A stretch of DNA of 64,000 nt. Source: Paenibacillus_AB sp036577625 (lineage in GTDB: Bacteria; Bacillota; Bacilli; Paenibacillales; NBRC-103111). Both the position numbers and the translations under genes were made by a program. Below are positions 26,764-35,595 of this stretch, piece after piece. The stretch covers positions 124,001 to 188,000 of the forward strand of contig NZ_JARBDC010000088.1 in the NCBI RefSeq assembly GCF_036577625.1, read 5' to 3'. Positions within the stretch are counted from its first letter, which is position 1, and each line of letters begins with the position of its first letter. A model generated the notes under the pieces. It was not told the origin of the DNA. It saw only the letters and a list, made by a program, of their open reading frames with translations, and ran no database searches.

Positions 26764-27363
26764 TTATTTGTAGCCGAATCCTTTTTTCGGCACAAACGGG
26801 CTGTCCTTCTCCCAAAACCGCCATTCGTAATGCTTGGCTTCGCCGCTATTTTCGATACCGATTCTCGGACCGACGGAGATCGCCGATACTTTTCTCCCTT
26901 CCGCAATAAACAGAGGGCTTTCAAATAGCGGCCTGCCGTAATCTTCGATGCTGATGCCGAGGCATTTCGTCAATTTGCCGGGGCCGTTAGCGAGCTCCTG
27001 CAATTTCCGGTCGAAGCCGCGGCGTTCGCGCATCAGCTCGATTCCGGTATAAGGCTCGACGGAACGGATCAACACGACTTCCGGATGGCCGATTGGCCCG
27101 CTTACGACATTCAAAAGGCAGTGCGTATGCATCCTATACGTATAGGCAAACCCCGGAGGTCCGAACATGACCTCGGTTCGTTTCGTTCTGCGATTTCCGT
27201 AACTATGCGCGGCTCGGTCGCCGGGCCCGACGTACGCTTCCGTTTCGACAATCCAACCCGACGCCGTTCCCGCCTCCGTTTCTTTGACAAGCAGCATGCC
27301 AAGCAGCGATTTTGCCAAATCAAGCGTCGTTTGTCGGAAAAACGAAGGATCGACCGGTTGCAT
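26764..27363 (-). CDS. DNA-3-methyladenine glycosylase (AAG/MPG family)
   Basis: A 199-residue protein of the alkyladenine glycosylase family, which flips out and removes 3-methyladenine, hypoxanthine and related damaged purines in base excision repair. Family signatures: LLGMLLV, IVETEAYVGPGDRAAHS (with the catalytic glutamate), MFGPPGFAYTYRMHTHCLLNVV and NGPGKLTKCLGI. The start at 27363 fits the usual N terminus, but no good Shine-Dalgarno is seen. The frame is open to 27459, so a longer form cannot be excluded. It stands alone, convergent with the AraC sensor. Confidence 0.9.
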   Translation of the reverse strand: MQPVDPSFFRQTTLDLAKSLLGMLLVKETEAGTASGWIVETEAYVGPGDRAAHSYGNRRTKRTEVMFGPPGFAYTYRMHTHCLLNVVSGPIGHPEVVLIRSVEPYTGIELMRERRGFDRKLQELANGPGKLTKCLGISIEDYGRPLFESPLFIAEGRKVSAISVGPRIGIENSGEAKHYEWRFWEKDSPFVPKKGFGYK

Positions 27364-27657
27364 GTTCACAAGGGGACACCACCGTATGTTGGAATTATGA
27401 AATGCAAACTGCTGAAAAGCCTCCGGTTTTCCGGCGACATGCCATATCGTTTTTTGCACCGATGAAGAAGTTCGAGATTATGCTTTGCTTCCGAAGCAAT
27501 AACTATGAATCGAATGATCGGTTCAAGGTCGCATATTAACGCCTTTTCGCGGCGATGGCATACACCCAGCGGCCTACCTGTCTTACGATTGCAAAAGCCC
27601 CGCCCTAGCCGGATCGGCCATGGCGAGGCTGTTTTCGCTTTCGCGCGGCGCGCGAAA

Positions 27658-28560
27658 TCAGTGGATGTCTTTTTTCTTGAAGCGGCCGCCCTTGACGTCA
27701 TGGATGTTGCCGACCGCGAGAAACGCCGAAGGATCGATCTCTTCCACGATCGACTTCATTTTCGCTTCCTCCAGCCGCGTAATGACGCAGAAGATGACCC
27801 GCTTCTCCCCGCCGGTAAAGGCGCCTTCGCCGTGCAAATACGTAACGCCCCGGCCGAGACGCTGGATGATCGCCTGGCCGATGTCGTCGTGCCTCTCGCT
27901 GATGATCCAGACCGACTTCGACTCGTCGAACCCTTCGATAATGACGTCGATCATTTTGTAGGCGATGAAATAGGCGATCAGCGAGTACATCGCGCGATCC
28001 CAGCCGAATACGAATCCGGCGCTCGCCAGAATGAACACGTTGAAAAACATGACGATTTCGCCGACCGAAAACGGCGACTTTTTCGTAACCAAAATCGCGA
28101 CGATTTCCGTCCCGTCGAGCGAGCCGCCGAAGCGGATGACCATGCCGACGCCGACGCCGAGTATGATGCCGCCGAACACCGCGGCGAGCAGCGGATCGTC
28201 CGTCAGCGGTTTGACGGAATGGAGAAGCCAGGTGCCCGCCGACATGACGATTACGGCGTACAGCGTCGAAAAGGCGAACGTTTTGCCGATTTGCTTATAG
28301 CCCAAATAAAAGAACGGAATATTGAGAAGCAGCAGGAAGATGCCCAGCGGCCAGCCGGACAACGCGGACGCGATAATCGAGATGCCGACGATGCCTCCGT
28401 CGATAATGTTGTTCGGGACGAGAAAAATTTCCAGTCCGACCGAGAACAGCGCGGCGCCGAACGTGATGAACAGCACTCTTTGAACAAACTGCGTACGGGT
28501 CATTTGCGAATGTATGGGCTGCGGCTGCGTCTTGTGCAGCGATACGGTGTCTGTTTTCAT
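27658..28560 (-). CDS. YitT family membrane protein (DUF161/DUF2179)
   Basis: A 300-residue integral membrane protein with five to six helices (DUF161 repeats, GGIVGISIIAS and GGSLDGTEIVAILV) and a cytoplasmic C-terminal DUF2179 domain (about 210-290; GVTYLHGEGAFTGGEKRVIFCVI). Function is not established for the family. The ATG at 28560 with GGGAGG in front is preferred to the longer frame. A second YitT gene lies at 35596 behind khtTU. It is monocistronic here. Confidence 0.88.
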   Translation of the reverse strand: MKTDTVSLHKTQPQPIHSQMTRTQFVQRVLFITFGAALFSVGLEIFLVPNNIIDGGIVGISIIASALSGWPLGIFLLLLNIPFFYLGYKQIGKTFAFSTLYAVIVMSAGTWLLHSVKPLTDDPLLAAVFGGIILGVGVGMVIRFGGSLDGTEIVAILVTKKSPFSVGEIVMFFNVFILASAGFVFGWDRAMYSLIAYFIAYKMIDVIIEGFDESKSVWIISERHDDIGQAIIQRLGRGVTYLHGEGAFTGGEKRVIFCVITRLEEAKMKSIVEEIDPSAFLAVGNIHDVKGGRFKKKDIH

Positions 28561-28751
28561 CGGTAACCTCCCGGTAGCTTTTTCGCGGCAATTGCGACGA
28601 AATTCACAACTGAAATCGCAAAACGATATGCCTCGGCATGCAATGTACGGATCAAACGGCACGACAAATAAGCCTCTACGGCTGCGGCAAATTGACGTTT
28701 CGGCGGAAGCTTGTCGCTTCGCCAAAAATCGCGCTTTCGCGAACAGCGTCG

Positions 28752-29096
28752 CTAGACGGCGACGTAATTTGAAGTAAATTTGATCGGACGAAGCAGCATG
28801 CTCTTCATCAGGAGGGGAATGGCCCGGGTTATCCTAAGCCGAAAAGAGGAAACTTGCCGAACGAGCGAGAATACGGTGACGGATAACGCCGCGATCGGCA
28901 GCGCTTCGTCCGGCTTCTCGAAGCTTTGGTTCAGGACGCCGGCGATCAGGCAGCCGGACGTTCCCGAGGATACGGCGGGAATGGAACTGGAGACCGGGGT
29001 GACGACCGTTTCGATCGTCGGCATGAGGAACGACCAGAGAAGCGCGAATGCGACAATCAGCTTCAAGTAGTTGCGAATCGCTGCGGATGCAATCAT
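28752..29096 (-). CDS. Small membrane protein, paralogue of the one at 38396
   Basis: A 114-residue protein I cannot assign to a family. An N-terminal helix (LIVAFALLWSFLMPT) is followed by TVVTPVSSSIPAVSSGTSG, a second hydrophobic segment (ALPIAALSVTVFSLV) and a basic tail ending SMLLRPIKFTSNYVAV. GGGGGAG precedes the ATG by five bases. The gene at 38396 has the same plan (VAFALLWSFLIPT, VVTPVSQSIPAVS, LLLRPLKFTSIYV), so the frame is under selection and real. Confidence 0.75.
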   Translation of the reverse strand: MIASAAIRNYLKLIVAFALLWSFLMPTIETVVTPVSSSIPAVSSGTSGCLIAGVLNQSFEKPDEALPIAALSVTVFSLVRQVSSFRLRITRAIPLLMKSMLLRPIKFTSNYVAV

Positions 29097-29349
29097 AAGC
29101 TTCTCCCCCTCTGCCCGAATCTCTGTACTGCCATAATATCACAAATTCGTGCAATTTTCAAAGCAAACGAAGGCCGAACAGCACCTTTCACACCATTCGC
29201 TCCGCTTTTCTCCGAATATCACCCGATATGTCAGTTTTCGAGGACGCATCAAAACCCGGGCGCTTCGCGATGACACGATTCCCGCGGAGCGTCCGGGACG
29301 GATAGGAGCAGCGGGCTCCCTTTTGATGCCGGCTTTCGCAGCTCCTTGC

Positions 29350-29994
29350 TTAAGGGGCCGCGCACTCGGACCGATCTTGCCGGGCCTCGATCCGCTCTTT
29401 CTCCTTCAGCAGCTTCGCCCGGTGCTTTTTGACCAGCAGGACGGCTATGCCGACTGTTAGGAAGACAAGCGCCCGCCACGAGTAAGCCGAAACCGTATGG
29501 AGCAGCTGCTCGAGCTGCGGGCCGAATATACGGCCGATCGAAACGTAGAAAATGACCCAGACCAAAGCGCCCAAATGGGTGTACAGCAGGAAGGCGCCGC
29601 GACGAACGTTCAAAATGCCGGACACGTAGCCGGTAAAATGCCGCAAGCCGGGAACGAAGTAACTGACCAGAATGAGCTTGTTTCCGTATTTGCCGAACCA
29701 TGCGGCGAGCTTATCGATTCGCTCCCGGCTCAGAAACACGTACTTGCCGTACGTTTCGAAAAAAGGCGTCCCCAGCCTGCGGCCGAGCGTGTAAGTCAAT
29801 ACGGTGCCGATTACGGCGCCCGTATACGAAGACAGCATGTCGAGCGGCAAAGAGGAAGTTCCCAGATAAGCGGAATGACCGGACAGCGCCATCGCCAACT
29901 CGCCGGGAAACGGCAGCGCGAGAGACTCCGCAAACAAACCGAAGAAAAGCAAATAGTAACCGTACTGCTCAAAAAGCGCGTTCATCCATTCCAT
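29350..29994 (-). CDS. DedA family membrane protein
   Basis: A 214-residue protein of the DedA/VTT (SNARE-associated) family, with the conserved FAESLALPFPGEL, GYVSGILNVRRGAFLLYTHLGALVW and four to five membrane helices. DedA proteins act in lipid flipping (undecaprenyl phosphate, phosphatidylethanolamine) and membrane homeostasis; the substrate of this one is unknown. GGAGAG stands eight bases before the ATG at 29994. The C-terminal 25 residues are charged and cytoplasmic. Confidence 0.9.
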   Translation of the reverse strand: MEWMNALFEQYGYYLLFFGLFAESLALPFPGELAMALSGHSAYLGTSSLPLDMLSSYTGAVIGTVLTYTLGRRLGTPFFETYGKYVFLSRERIDKLAAWFGKYGNKLILVSYFVPGLRHFTGYVSGILNVRRGAFLLYTHLGALVWVIFYVSIGRIFGPQLEQLLHTVSAYSWRALVFLTVGIAVLLVKKHRAKLLKEKERIEARQDRSECAAP

Positions 29995-30245
29995 GCATGC
30001 AGCTCTCCGATCCGCGTTGTATAAGCCGTTAACGTTGCTTCAGGCTTCAGTATAGCGGAATCGCCAAGGTGCGTTGAACGGACCGGGGGTTGGATGTTTT
30101 CCCGGACGATAGTCTTGCAAGGCCCCCGCCCTGCACGTGGAATTTCGTCCCTCCCGCTGCCGATTTAACCAAAACGCAGCCTTTCGGTCGCAAATAGCGG
30201 TCCCGAACGTCCGCTATATTCGCAACCGGCAGCGGAGACGCCAAA

Positions 30246-30292
30246 AAAAGCTAAAGGCATCGACCTCGACGGCGAACGCCTTTAGCTTTTAT
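30246..30292. terminator. Bidirectional terminator
   Basis: AAAAGCTAAAGGC...GCCTTTAGCTTTT with A and T runs on both sides. It lies five bases beyond the stop of the MFS gene at 30298 and serves it. Confidence 0.85.
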
Positions 30293-30297
30293 TGCTG

Positions 30298-31545
30298 CTA
30301 TGTCCGCCTGCGCCGCAGCACGCGGCCGAATACGAACAGCAGCGGCGACAGCAGCGCGGCGGCGACGACGAGCGACGCCCGGATCGAGTAGCGCTCTCCG
30401 ACGAGTCCGACGAACGGGCCGCCCGCCGTTTGCCCCAGCGCATCGGACTGGCCGATCATCGAGAGCACGGTCGCGCGCACTTTGCCGTCGATGTTGGCGT
30501 TCAGCCAAGTATCGTAAATCGGCCCGCCGAGCGCCCGGACGATGCCGAACGCGAGCACGGAGCCGAGCGCCCAGGCAAAGCCGGGCGAAAACGCAAACGA
30601 AACGATTGCGGCGATCCGCAGCCCGGTCAGCACGAACATGCCCGTTGCCACTTGCTGGCTGTCGCCCATATCGAGCCGCTTCTCGGCGATCCGAACGGCG
30701 AGCAGGCTGAGCACCGTAGTCAGGACGGAGATGACGCCGAACCATACCGCCATCGACAGCGGAACATGGTCCGGAAAACCGATTTCGGCGATCAAATGCG
30801 CCTCCCACAGCCGGTCGTAGCCTTCCGAAGCCGCCCCGCCGAGCACGCTGACGACGACGATCGTCATCAGCACCGGCTTCGTGCGTACGACGCGAACCCC
30901 GGACAGCCACGTCGTTTTCATTTCGCGGAAATACGAGGAGCCGTCGGCCCGCTCCGCTCGTTCGAATTTCGTTTCTTTCATATAGACGACAAGCACGAAG
31001 CCCAAACCGGCATACAGCATGCCGCCGACCAGAAACGGCAAATGCGGCGCCATAACCGACAAGCCGACGCTGAGCGCGATGCCGGCCAACGCGGCGAGCA
31101 GCGAGTGGCGATTCGCGCGCATAAACAGGCGCCCGACCTGCTCCTCGCCCGCCTCGTCGGCGATCCAAGCCGTCTGGGCCCCGCTGATGAACGTTTCGCC
31201 GATGCCGAATACGACTTGCGAGATCAAAATCCAACCGAGCACCGGCATAACGGGGATCGCCGCCTCGAGCCAAGGAACGCCCCCTTGCAGTAAGAAGCCG
31301 GCCCCGAGCGTAAACATCCCGCAAATGACCGACAAACGCCGGCCGGACGTGTCCGCGACTACGCCCGTAATGCCCTCGAACAGGAGCACGGTTATTTCCA
31401 GCACGGTCCCGACAAGCAGCAGCTCGAACGGATTCAACCCGAGCGTTCCGATATAATACAGGGCATAGGTCGTAAACATCGTACTGTTGGCGAGCGAAGC
31501 CGTAAATCTCATCACCATGTATAACTGCGACGCGCGATTGATCAT
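30298..31545 (-). CDS. MFS transporter (probable drug/metabolite exporter)
   Basis: A 415-residue major facilitator with twelve predicted helices and the motif-A-like GVVADTSGRRLSVICG between helices 2 and 3. The sequence resembles tetracycline/macrolide-type exporters of Firmicutes, but the substrate is not deducible. The ATG at 31545 has only a weak ribosome-binding site (GGCGGAAC). A 26-codon reading frame with a perfect Shine-Dalgarno lies 80 bases upstream and could be a leader peptide. Confidence 0.87.
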   Translation of the reverse strand: MINRASQLYMVMRFTASLANSTMFTTYALYYIGTLGLNPFELLLVGTVLEITVLLFEGITGVVADTSGRRLSVICGMFTLGAGFLLQGGVPWLEAAIPVMPVLGWILISQVVFGIGETFISGAQTAWIADEAGEEQVGRLFMRANRHSLLAALAGIALSVGLSVMAPHLPFLVGGMLYAGLGFVLVVYMKETKFERAERADGSSYFREMKTTWLSGVRVVRTKPVLMTIVVVSVLGGAASEGYDRLWEAHLIAEIGFPDHVPLSMAVWFGVISVLTTVLSLLAVRIAEKRLDMGDSQQVATGMFVLTGLRIAAIVSFAFSPGFAWALGSVLAFGIVRALGGPIYDTWLNANIDGKVRATVLSMIGQSDALGQTAGGPFVGLVGERYSIRASLVVAAALLSPLLFVFGRVLRRRRT

Positions 31546-31624
31546 ACTGTCTTGTTCCGCCTTTCGGTTTCAGGCAGACGGCACGCCGCACGGATATTTC
31601 GGACTGCACGTTATGCGTTTCTTT

Positions 31625-31705
31625 TTAACCCGTTCGTTCGCGCCGTCCTGCCGTTCTTTCTTTTTCCTTGCTCTGGTTTTGAATGCGTCGGCATAGTTTT
31701 GACAT
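31625..31705 (-). CDS. Putative 26-aa basic leader peptide ahead of MFS gene
   Basis: CGGAGGTG stands seven bases before an ATG at 31705, opening a short frame MSKLCRRIQNQSK...RRERTG that stops at 31625. It is lysine- and arginine-rich, with no family match known to me. A TTTACT-N16-TACACT promoter lies just upstream (31737-31764). It precedes a possible resistance exporter whose own ribosome-binding site is poor, the setting of a translational-attenuation leader. It may equally be chance. Confidence 0.35.
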   Translation of the reverse strand: MSKLCRRIQNQSKEKERTAGRRERTG

Positions 31706-31736
31706 GATCGAGCACCTCCGTTAATCGTTACTGTCC

Positions 31737-31764
31737 AGTGTACCTTTCCGAAAGCGGAAGTAAA
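31737..31764 (-). promoter_or_regulatory. Probable sigma-A promoter of the MFS unit
   Basis: On the minus strand TTTACT, a 16-bp spacer and TACACT, followed about 30 bases later by the 26-codon frame and then the MFS gene. Confidence 0.45.
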
Positions 31765-31879
31765 GAGAAACTTACGATATATTCGAAGTGTACGACTATA
31801 AAAATCCGAATGGCTGAAACGATAATGCCCGATGTGGTATGTTTAATTAAACGAAATCTATCAACCAGGGGTGTTGCGC

Positions 31880-32335
31880 TTGCCGAATGTTACGCTGACC
31901 AATATGTGCATGATATACGATCCGGACACAAACCGGGTTTTGGTCCAGGAACGAATCAAATCCTGGAAAGGACTTGCGTTCCCGGGAGGGCATATCGAGG
32001 ACGGGGAAAGCATTATCGATTCCACCGTGAGGGAAATTCGCGAAGAGACGGGCTTGATCGTATCGAACCTTGAATTGTGCGGGGTTATTTATTGGTTTAA
32101 CGAAGACACCCGCGACAAATATTTGGTTTTCAGCTACCGGACGCAAACCTTTTCCGGCCGACTGCTGGAGCAATCGGAAGAAGGCAAGCTGCGCTGGGTC
32201 CATAAAGACGAGCTTTCCGCTCTCCCGCTTGCGGAGGGATTGAAGGAACGGTTGCCGATGTTTTTCGATAAAACATACTCGGAGGGCTTCGGGATATTCG
32301 GCAAAAACAGTAAGAGCGAAATGAAATGGCAGTGA
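31880..32335 (+). CDS. Nudix hydrolase (8-oxo-dGTP diphosphatase-like)
   Basis: A 151-residue enzyme with a complete Nudix box: GGHIEDGESIIDSTV then REIREETGLI, the metal-binding REXXEE helix. Such proteins split nucleoside diphosphates linked to another moiety; this type often cleans oxidised dGTP or NDP-sugars. I favour TTG 31880 because AGGGGTG lies six bases before it. GTG 31871 is the alternative. It leads a short plus-strand cluster with GrpB and a zinc-ribbon membrane protein. Confidence 0.85.
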   Translation: MPNVTLTNMCMIYDPDTNRVLVQERIKSWKGLAFPGGHIEDGESIIDSTVREIREETGLIVSNLELCGVIYWFNEDTRDKYLVFSYRTQTFSGRLLEQSEEGKLRWVHKDELSALPLAEGLKERLPMFFDKTYSEGFGIFGKNSKSEMKWQ

Positions 32336-32366
32336 TCGTCCTGAATGGGATAAAGGAGAGATTGCG

Positions 32367-32912
32367 ATGGAAGACCAATGGAGAATTGCGAAATACGATC
32401 CCGAGTGGAACATTTTGTTTCGGACGATCGGCACTCGGCTTAGAGAAGCGCTTCGGGAAATCGCGGTTCGGATCGACCATGTGGGCTCGACGTCCATTGT
32501 CGGGATGGAGGCCAAACCGATCATCGATATCCAAATTTCGGTTGCAAACTTCGAAAACGAAGATCGCTATATTACAATAATGGAAAACCTCGGCTTCGTG
32601 CTGCGAAGAGATAATCCGGATCGAACCAAGACATATTTTCGGGAAGCTCCGGGAAGCCGAAGAACCCATATTCATGTGAGGCACACGGGCAGCTTTTCGG
32701 AACAAATGACCTTATTGTTTCGGGATTACTTGCGGGAACATCCGGGGGATTGTTTGAAATATGCCGGGGAAAAGCACCGGCTTATGGGATTGTTCAAAAA
32801 CGACCGCCCCAAGTACGTCGAAGGCAAAGGGCCCGTTGTCTGGGAAATCATGCGGAACGCTCATCGTTGGTCCCAAGAAACAGGATGGGAACCGGGGCGA
32901 TCGGATGCGTAA
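32367..32912 (+). CDS. GrpB family protein (nucleotidyltransferase fold, UPF0157)
   Basis: A 181-residue protein with the family signatures YDPEWNILF, IDHVGSTSIVGMEAKPIIDI and HIHV. GrpB proteins adopt a nucleotidyltransferase-like fold, and the HVGSTSI...KPIID segment matches its active site. Cellular role unknown. AAAGGAGAG precedes the ATG. It starts 31 bases after the Nudix stop, so the two genes are probably co-transcribed. Confidence 0.88.
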   Translation: MEDQWRIAKYDPEWNILFRTIGTRLREALREIAVRIDHVGSTSIVGMEAKPIIDIQISVANFENEDRYITIMENLGFVLRRDNPDRTKTYFREAPGSRRTHIHVRHTGSFSEQMTLLFRDYLREHPGDCLKYAGEKHRLMGLFKNDRPKYVEGKGPVVWEIMRNAHRWSQETGWEPGRSDA

Positions 32913-32950
32913 GGCGGCAAGTTGAAGTATACGTAGAAGGGGGTTCTTTC

Positions 32951-33358
32951 ATGAAAAGCATAAAGCCCGGGCGCGGCCCATCCGCAATGGGGGCGATCGG
33001 AAGCGTTGCCGTAGGGGTATTCGGGATCGTCTGGACCATTGCGGCGGCCAGTATGGGAGCCCCGGTTTTTTTCGTCTTGTTCGGGATCGTTTTCGTCGGG
33101 TTAGCCGTTATTCAAGGCATCTATCATCTCAAAAATGCGACCGGAGCGAACCGGATGTCTTTGTTCGACATAACCGAAAACAACGAAGAACCGGATCCAT
33201 TGGATCGGTTTCATATGGAATCTTCCAATCGAAAGCGCAACAGCTTTGCGGATAACCAAAACCATGATGAAGTGAATTACTGTCCTTTTTGCGGTCATAA
33301 AGTGAGCGATGCTTCCTACCGGTTTTGCCCTAAATGCGGAAAAGAAGTAAGAAAGTAA
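32951..33358 (+). CDS. Two-helix membrane protein with C-terminal zinc ribbon
   Basis: A 135-residue protein. Two hydrophobic helices (AIGSVAVGVFGIVWTIAAA and VFFVLFGIVFVGLAVIQ, residues about 15-58) are followed by a polar linker and a C-terminal double zinc knuckle, YCPFCGHKVS..YRFCPKCGKEV, of the zinc-ribbon type. Function unknown. AAGGGGG precedes the ATG at 32951. It lies 38 bases after grpB and probably ends the same transcript. Confidence 0.8.
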   Translation: MKSIKPGRGPSAMGAIGSVAVGVFGIVWTIAAASMGAPVFFVLFGIVFVGLAVIQGIYHLKNATGANRMSLFDITENNEEPDPLDRFHMESSNRKRNSFADNQNHDEVNYCPFCGHKVSDASYRFCPKCGKEVRK

Positions 33359-33400
33359 GAAAAGCTTCTATCGACGTATTTCGAGGATGAGCGAAAACAG

Positions 33401-33620
33401 CGGCTTCCGAAACGTAACGGACGCCACGGCGCTTATTTCGCGAAAATCGGCCGTTTTCCAATCGTAACGGACACGGTTGCGCTTATTTGCTCCGAACCGC
33501 CGTCCAAAAGGGGGTTTTTCGCCAAATAGGTGCGCCTGTGTCCGTTAGAAAAAAATAAGCCGAAATGAGGCTCATTAGCGGCCGCCATGTCCGTTAGACA
33601 CTTAGGTTGGGCCCGTCCCG
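33401..33620. repeat. Intergenic repeat B, copy 1
   Basis: About 220 bp, nearly the same as 47317-47540: GGCTTCCGAAACGTAACGGACGCC, TTTTCCAATCGTAACGGACAC, GGTGCGCCTGTGTCCGTTAGAAA, AAGCCGAAATGAGGC. It is rich in GTAACGGAC and its complement GTCCGTTA, so it can fold on itself. No coding frame. Confidence 0.8.
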
Positions 33621-34240
33621 CCGCTGACCCGTGCTCGCCCTCTCGCTCCAACTCCCGACGACGCCGGCGCAGGTCAACCGAGCCGATCTCGCCGTTTCCC
33701 GCCACGGCAGCAGGAAACCCGCTCCGGCTTCGGCGCTTAAGCGAAGGTCGGGACGGACGGTCTTTTCCGTGCAAAGGTTGTGCCGAAACGATAGCGGAGC
33801 AGGGAGCGAGATGGAAATGTTCCCGTTATTTTCGGTCAATTCCCGCTTGCGGGCAAAACAACGGGAAAACATCCCGCTAAATTCGTGCAAACCGCGCTTT
33901 TCGCCGATACTATGCCATTTTATCGGGAGCTTCTCCCGGTATTTCGACACCAAACCTAAACGAGAGCGGGTTAACCGGAGGTTTTCCCGTTCATCCATTC
34001 CGACGGCCCGGTAGGATACCGAGAAGCCGGACGCAGAAACGAAAGGCGCCGCTCGCCTCATGCTTTAACGTTCTTTTCGTTTGCTATCAAAAAGCTTCAA
34101 AAGGCCCGCATCCATACCACGGGATGATGCTTCTATCGAAACCTTTCGATGATGTGCATCCGTGTTTTAGCGGTAGCTTGTTCTTGTAAACAATGTCGCC
34201 CTTCGCTTCAGTGCGTTAGCGAAGGTAGACTTTCTTTATC
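33621..34240. other. Long non-coding spacer with short palindromes
   Basis: I see no convincing gene here. Inverted repeats are frequent, such as CGGGA/TCCCG words around 33800-33990 and CCTTCGCT...AGCGAAGG at 34202-34225. The style resembles the other intergenic repeats of this genome, but I could not pair it with another copy in the window. Confidence 0.4.
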
Positions 34241-34246
34241 GATAAG

Positions 34247-34287
34247 CAAAAACCCACCCCAGGTTAGCGCCGACGGGGGTGGGTCTT
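34247..34287 (-). terminator. Intrinsic terminator of the Gfo/Idh/MocA gene
   Basis: Minus strand ACCCACCCC...GGGGTGGGT followed by TTTTTG, about 80 bases beyond the stop at 34370. Confidence 0.8.
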
Positions 34288-34369
34288 TACTTCCGCAGCC
34301 TGGAAGGGATTGACCCACCCAAGCCGACTCTATAGCCGAATGTTCGCCGCACTCGGCTCCATCATCTCC

Positions 34370-35437
34370 TTACCGCCCCGAACCGACGGCCCGCCAATCC
34401 TCATCCAACCCGAGCCCGCGCAGGTCGGCGACCGTGTTGTTCCGCTCGGCCTCGTACAGCCTCCAGATGACGCGCAGCCCTTGCAGGCTGCCCGGTCCGT
34501 CCGTAATCGGACGCGAGCCGGCGGCGATGCAGTCGAGGAAATGCTCCAGCTCGTGATGGGTGAACTTGCCCGACGCGTCCGCCTCGTACAGCACTTTGGT
34601 GCGCGATTCGGTGTCGAGGTTCGCCCTCTCTTCCTTGATGTGCGTATGCGCGTACAGCTTTTTATCGGCCAAGTTGATTTCGAGCATCCCTTCGGTGCAG
34701 TGGGCGTGGATGCTCCAGCCGAGCTTCGTGCCGCGCGCCCCCCAAGTGCCGAAATGGTAGCCGAGCGCGCCGTTTTCGAATTCGATCGTTACGTTGCTCG
34801 TGCCTTCCTTCTCCATCCACGGCGTCCCGAAGTTCGTCCCGATATGCGTGCCGCGAACCGGCCGGCCGAGAAACCAAAGCAGCAGATCGACGTAATGGCA
34901 GCCGTGGCTGAAAAACTGGCCGCCGCCGAGCCGCGATGCGGAATGCGCCCAATGGCCGTCGTGATAACGGGTAAATTGCTCCGTCCAGACGGACATTTGG
35001 AAGCAGTCGCCGTACGCTTTCGAATCGATCAATTCCTTCAGCTTCAGAACGATCGGCCAAAAGCGGACCGGATAAGCGGTCATCAATACTTGGCCCAAGC
35101 GGTCGGCCGTCTCGATCAGCTCGATGCATTCCGCCTCCGTATTGCACATCGGCTTCTCCATCAGAACGTGCTTGCCCGCCTTCAAGCAGGCCATGCCGAC
35201 TTCGAAGTGCAAATCGTGCGGCAGCACGACGAGCACCGCATCCACGTGATCGAGCAGCTCGCGGTAGTCGGTTACGGCGAGGGAGGCCCCCGTTTTTTCC
35301 GCCGCTTGTTTCGCGCGTTCCGGATCGATGTCGCAGGTCGCCGCGATTTCCACCCGGTCCGCCAAATGATGAAAGCCGCCGGAATGCGAGCCGGCCATCC
35401 CGCCGCAGCCGATAATGCCAAGTCGAATTTTGCTCAT
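34370..35437 (-). CDS. Gfo/Idh/MocA family oxidoreductase
   Basis: A 355-residue dehydrogenase. The Rossmann start is RLGIIGCGGMAGSHSGGF, and the family motif VLMEKPMCNT carries the EKP lysine. The C-terminal half is the alpha/beta substrate domain with GGGQFFSHGCHYVDLLLWF, whose histidine and aspartate are usually catalytic. Such enzymes oxidise sugars or inositols with NAD(P). The specific substrate cannot be told, and no transporter gene is adjacent. It has its own terminator and is likely monocistronic. Confidence 0.9.
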   Translation of the reverse strand: MSKIRLGIIGCGGMAGSHSGGFHHLADRVEIAATCDIDPERAKQAAEKTGASLAVTDYRELLDHVDAVLVVLPHDLHFEVGMACLKAGKHVLMEKPMCNTEAECIELIETADRLGQVLMTAYPVRFWPIVLKLKELIDSKAYGDCFQMSVWTEQFTRYHDGHWAHSASRLGGGQFFSHGCHYVDLLLWFLGRPVRGTHIGTNFGTPWMEKEGTSNVTIEFENGALGYHFGTWGARGTKLGWSIHAHCTEGMLEINLADKKLYAHTHIKEERANLDTESRTKVLYEADASGKFTHHELEHFLDCIAAGSRPITDGPGSLQGLRVIWRLYEAERNNTVADLRGLGLDEDWRAVGSGR

Positions 35438-35595
35438 ACCCCAAATACCCCTCTTCCGCGTATGTGTCGTCAGGCGATTCGTTTCATGGTTTCATCTTAA
35501 ACGGTCCGGGACGAACAATCTTTATCTTCGCGGTCCGATGTTTTGCACTTTTTGAAACGAACCGGCCTGCAAATCCGCGAAAAAGGGGCGTGTCG

